A stretch of 64,000 bases of DNA from an uncultured Alphaproteobacteria bacterium (GTDB lineage: Bacteria > Pseudomonadota > Alphaproteobacteria > Methylaequorales > Methylaequoraceae), in assembly GCA_902540805.1 (NCBI GenBank), contig CACBON010000001.1, forward strand, positions 21,777 to 85,776, in the 5' to 3' direction. Of the stretch, positions 61,549-64,000 are shown in pieces; position 1 is the stretch's first letter; each line of letters begins with the position of its first letter. The position numbers were made by a program, and so were the translations under genes. The notes beneath the pieces are model-generated. The model had not been told where the DNA came from and searched no databases. It saw only the letters and a program-made list of their open reading frames with translations.

Positions 61549-62695
61549 TTCTAAAACGAACATTGTCACGATTTAATTCAGAAATTTTTTTACACCCTAA
61601 TAGCTTCATATTTCTAATCAATTCATTTTGTAGGTTTTCTAGAGTTTTTTCAACCCCCTCTCTTCCTGCCGCTGCCAAAGCGTACAAATACAATCTTCCG
61701 CCAGAACACGCATTTGCTCCTAGAGATAAAGCTTTAAGAATGTGCGTCCCCCTTCTTATACCCCCATCACAAATAACTTCTATTTTTCCTCCGACTGCAT
61801 CAAGAATCTCTTTTAGTTGATCAAATGGAGACCTTGATCCATCGAGTTGACGTCCTCCATGATTTGAAATCATTATTGCAGAAGCACCAATCTTTACAGC
61901 TTTTTTTGCGTCTTCTACAGACATTATTCCTTTAAGGCAAAAAGGACCATTCCAATATTTTCTTATTTCTTCAGCATTTTTCCATGACATGCTTTGATCC
62001 AACATCGTACTAAAATAGTCACTCACAGATACTGCAAACTTTGTACCTTCCCCAACGTAATCACTTAGAAAAGGAAGATCAAATTTTTTCCTTACTAAAT
62101 AATTTAAGGTCCAAGAAGGAGATGTTGCATAACTTAAAATACTTTTCAATGTAAATTTAGGTGGAGAGGTAAAACCAGTTTTTAAATCCCTTTCTCTATT
62201 TCCTCCCGTTATTGTGTCGACCGTTAATGCTAATGCGTCAAATTTTTTTTCTTTGCATTCATCAATCATATTTTTTGTGAGTTCTTTATCCTTATGATAA
62301 TACAGTTGAAAAATTTTTGGTCCCTTTAATTTGCTTATTTCGCTAGCTGAAACTGTGGAGAGAGAAGATATACCAAAAAAAGTGTTAAAAGTCTCAGCTG
62401 CTTGACCAACTGCCATTTCACCTTCATAATGAAAAAGACGTTGTAGTGCCGTTGGTGAGAGAAAAAAAGGTAAGTCAATCCTTTTACCAAACAACTTTAT
62501 TGATAAATCAATATTTTCAACTCCTCTCAATACATTTGGAACTAAATCACAATTTTCGAAGGATTTGGTATTTCTTTTTAGGGTAGTTTCATCGTCAGCC
62601 CCTCCGTCTATATAATGAAAAATTGGAAAAGGTAATTTACTTTTGGCTAGTTTTCTAAAATCATTTATATTATTACATTTCGAAAGATTACTCAT
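61535..62695 (-). CDS. lldD: FMN-dependent alpha-hydroxy-acid (L-lactate) dehydrogenase
   Basis: A 386-residue FMN oxidoreductase of the 2-hydroxy-acid dehydrogenase family. LPFFLSPTALQRLFHYEGEMAVGQAA and LTVDTITGGNRERDLKTGF are typical; the catalytic His lies in MISNHGGRQLDGSRSP near residue 278, and ICDGGIRRGTHILKALSLGANACSGGRLYLYAL binds the phosphate of FMN. It oxidises L-lactate to pyruvate, donating electrons to the respiratory chain; related enzymes use glycolate or mandelate. It is transcribed ahead of mltB, overlapping by 14 bp. The permease at 3.9 kb may supply its substrate. Confidence 0.86.
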   Translation of the reverse strand: MSNLSKCNNINDFRKLAKSKLPFPIFHYIDGGADDETTLKRNTKSFENCDLVPNVLRGVENIDLSIKLFGKRIDLPFFLSPTALQRLFHYEGEMAVGQAAETFNTFFGISSLSTVSASEISKLKGPKIFQLYYHKDKELTKNMIDECKEKKFDALALTVDTITGGNRERDLKTGFTSPPKFTLKSILSYATSPSWTLNYLVRKKFDLPFLSDYVGEGTKFAVSVSDYFSTMLDQSMSWKNAEEIRKYWNGPFCLKGIMSVEDAKKAVKIGASAIMISNHGGRQLDGSRSPFDQLKEILDAVGGKIEVICDGGIRRGTHILKALSLGANACSGGRLYLYALAAAGREGVEKTLENLQNELIRNMKLLGCKKISELNRDNVRFRNVKD

Positions 62696-62714
62696 TAAAT
62701 AAATTTAATTCATT

Positions 62715-63482
62715 ATGGAAAGTATTCAAACAAAAATACAACTTAAAAAGAAAAAAAAATTGATGAATATAATCAATCATGTCTTTTCAATAGATGAAAC
62801 AACAATTAACTTCTCAGGAGATAAAAATGATACTTACTTTAAAGTAATTGAAAATTCTTTTACAAGCGCAATTTCTGGAAAGTCAAACTTAAGTGATGAA
62901 GTAAAAAAAATGAAGGGATTGTCAGGCAGAAAATTTAGAGTAATGATGAATAATCTAATCAAAAATTTTAAAAATCCAAAATACCTTGAAATTGGTTCAT
63001 GGCTCGGCTCTAGTGCATGCTCAGTATGTTTTAAAAATAAAGCAAATATGACGTGCATAGATGATTGGTCTCAAAATTTTTCAACAAACCTTGATTCAAA
63101 AAAAATTTTTGAAAGCAATTTAGAAAAATTTTTAAATGAAAATATTTCACTTCAAATTATAGAAAAAGATTTTAGAAAAGTTAATTTTAAAAATATTAAA
63201 AATATAAACATTTATTTTTATGATGGATCTCACCATTATGAAGATCATTATGATGCAATTAAATTAGTTTTACCTGCATTAACAAAGAAATTCATATTAA
63301 TTATTGATGATTGGAACTGGGAGCAAGTTAGAAAAGGTACTTTGGACTCAATCCACAATGAAAAATTAAAAATTGTATCTAAATTAGAAATTAAAACCAC
63401 CACTGATAACTCAAGCTCTTTAATCACAGGCGAAAACAGTGACTGGCATCAGGGTGTTGCTTTTTTTGTTATTAAAAAATAG
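62715..63482 (+). CDS. Class I SAM-dependent methyltransferase (Methyltransf_24-like)
   Basis: A 255-residue methyltransferase. Motif I is KYLEIGSWLGSSACSV near residue 94, followed by MTCIDDWSQNF. Later, NIYFYDGSHHYEDHYDAIKLVLPALTKKFILIIDDWNWEQV matches the class that includes Methyltransf_24 and cephalosporin hydroxylase-type proteins. It is divergent from lldD across a 19-bp gap, so both may share a small divergent promoter region. It ends next to the convergent 49-residue protein. Acceptor unknown; surface sugars or secondary metabolites are typical for this class. Confidence 0.78.
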   Translation: MESIQTKIQLKKKKKLMNIINHVFSIDETTINFSGDKNDTYFKVIENSFTSAISGKSNLSDEVKKMKGLSGRKFRVMMNNLIKNFKNPKYLEIGSWLGSSACSVCFKNKANMTCIDDWSQNFSTNLDSKKIFESNLEKFLNENISLQIIEKDFRKVNFKNIKNINIYFYDGSHHYEDHYDAIKLVLPALTKKFILIIDDWNWEQVRKGTLDSIHNEKLKIVSKLEIKTTTDNSSSLITGENSDWHQGVAFFVIKK

Positions 63483-63632
63483 TTATTTCTTTTTTTTTAA
63501 AATTCCTGAAACGACAGATGAGAGAAGTTTAGAATCCTTTTTACTTACGTATTTGAGTGATGCTAATTTGTCAACAAAAGTATTTGAGGAACTATCTAAT
63601 AGTTTTTTGAATGTATCGTCTTTTTTTTTCAT
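63483..63632 (-). CDS. Small charged protein (49 aa), unknown function
   Basis: A 49-codon frame on the minus strand starting MKKKDDTFKKLLDSSSNT and ending LSSVVSGILKKKK. It is preceded by AGGAG at 5 nt from the ATG, the best Shine-Dalgarno among the small frames here, so translation is likely. Composition is Lys/Ser-rich with a helical core and no membrane span. It lies convergent with the methyltransferase, directly adjacent to its stop, and just after yajQ on the same strand. No family recognised. Confidence 0.6.
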   Translation of the reverse strand: MKKKDDTFKKLLDSSSNTFVDKLASLKYVSKKDSKLLSSVVSGILKKKK

Positions 63633-63660
63633 GCAACTCCTATGAAATATTTATGCCAAT

Positions 63661-64000
63661 TCAATCTCTAAAATTAATAAATTGTAACGGTTGTTTTATA
63701 TCTAATTCTTTTGTCATTTCAATTGTTTTTTGCAGCAAATCTCTTTTACTGCTCGTAACTCTTAGTTCTTCTCCACGGATTGAAACCTGAACTTTAAGCT
63801 TAGAATTTTTAATCGTTTTATTAATGATTTGAGAGATGTCTTTATCAATTCCTTGAATAATAGGAGATTTTTGTCTTAACATTCCTCCCCTGGCATCCTC
63901 AACTTTTGAAAATTGAAAAGAACCAGATGATAGCTTTCTTTTAACCAGATGTGTCCTAAAAATTTGTTGAACTTGATCTATTTTATATTGATCCTCAGCC
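63661..64000 (-). CDS. yajQ: YajQ-family cyclic-di-GMP/nucleotide-binding protein (C-terminal part, truncated at window edge)
   Basis: The last 112 or so residues of a YajQ protein; the gene continues beyond the window end. The read frame from 64000 gives AEDQYKIDQVQQIF and THLVKRKLSSGSFQFSKVEDARGG, then MLRQKSPIIQGIDKD, SKLKVQVSIRGEELRVTSSKRDLLQKTI and the final QPLQFINFRD, which is the invariant YajQ ending. YajQ proteins bind nucleotides, in Xanthomonas cyclic-di-GMP, and are also host factors for some phages. Only the second domain is visible, so it is called partial. Confidence 0.9.
   Translation of the reverse strand, partial: AEDQYKIDQVQQIFRTHLVKRKLSSGSFQFSKVEDARGGMLRQKSPIIQGIDKDISQIINKTIKNSKLKVQVSIRGEELRVTSSKRDLLQKTIEMTKELDIKQPLQFINFRD

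Noticed and set aside
1..64000. CRISPR arrays, insertion sequences, integrases, rRNA genes and prophage genes
   Set aside because: No regularly spaced repeats, transposase or integrase motifs, or rRNA stretches were seen on either strand.

Overview
The window is AT-rich bacterial chromosome (roughly 30% G+C by eye) with tightly packed genes. It looks like a streamlined marine Alphaproteobacterium. The block metG-holB-tmk-dacC-rlpA-mltB, the short metG form, a ZnuD-type TonB receptor, an L-lactate permease, acuI and stand-alone pqqA genes fit a free-living heterotroph of the HIMB59/Pelagibacterales kind. That placement is inference; there is no rRNA in the window. One tRNA gene (Ser-UGA) is present. 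No insertion sequence, integrase, CRISPR array or replication origin was seen.

Layout. 1-7.5 kb: molybdopterin oxidoreductase, M32 carboxypeptidase, L-lactate permease, a DUF457 membrane hydrolase and a MORN-repeat protein. 7.5-12.4 kb: a metal locus. A ZnuD-like receptor, a MerC-like membrane protein and DUF1826 run on the minus strand; divergent from them are a His/Cys-rich exported peptide, a small outer-membrane protein, a MerP-like HMA protein and a MerT-like membrane protein. 12.4-16.1 kb: metallophosphoesterase and cobTSC (late cobalamin assembly). 16.2-19.5 kb: small exported proteins, an orphan pqqA, a zinc metallopeptidase and a DUF6279 lipoprotein. 19.5-26.6 kb: PhyH dioxygenase, two methyltransferases, two transporters and a Tat-exported MetX-like alpha/beta protein. 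26.6-33.5 kb: a 17-residue-repeat protein, a COG0523 GTPase, typA, a second pqqA, a Na+/solute symporter, a compositionally odd membrane protein and tRNA-Ser. 33.7-36.6 kb: small exported proteins, acuI and cysQ. 36.6-49.0 kb: a very AT-rich surface-polysaccharide island. 49.1-53.9 kb: an AtoE-like transporter, SMP-30 propeller protein, mmsA and divergent LysR. 53.9-64 kb: the housekeeping run MBL-tatD-metG-holB-tmk-dacC-rlpA-mltB-lldD, then a methyltransferase, a small protein and the C-terminal part of yajQ.

How parts fit together. An identical 15-bp perfect palindrome, TGTTATATTATAACA, lies between the two divergent metal operons and again upstream of the COG0523 GTPase. It resembles a Zur operator, and it ties receptor, membrane proteins, DUF1826 and metallochaperone into one probable zinc-starvation regulon; the MerT/MerP-like pair may be an undescribed inner-membrane part of it. 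Two pqqA units encode an identical 25-residue PqqA and have matching leaders and terminators, yet no pqqBCDE is nearby. Degenerate direct repeats of the tRNA-Ser 3' end lie at about 28.41, 30.83 and 33.39 kb and suggest past integration or rearrangement there.
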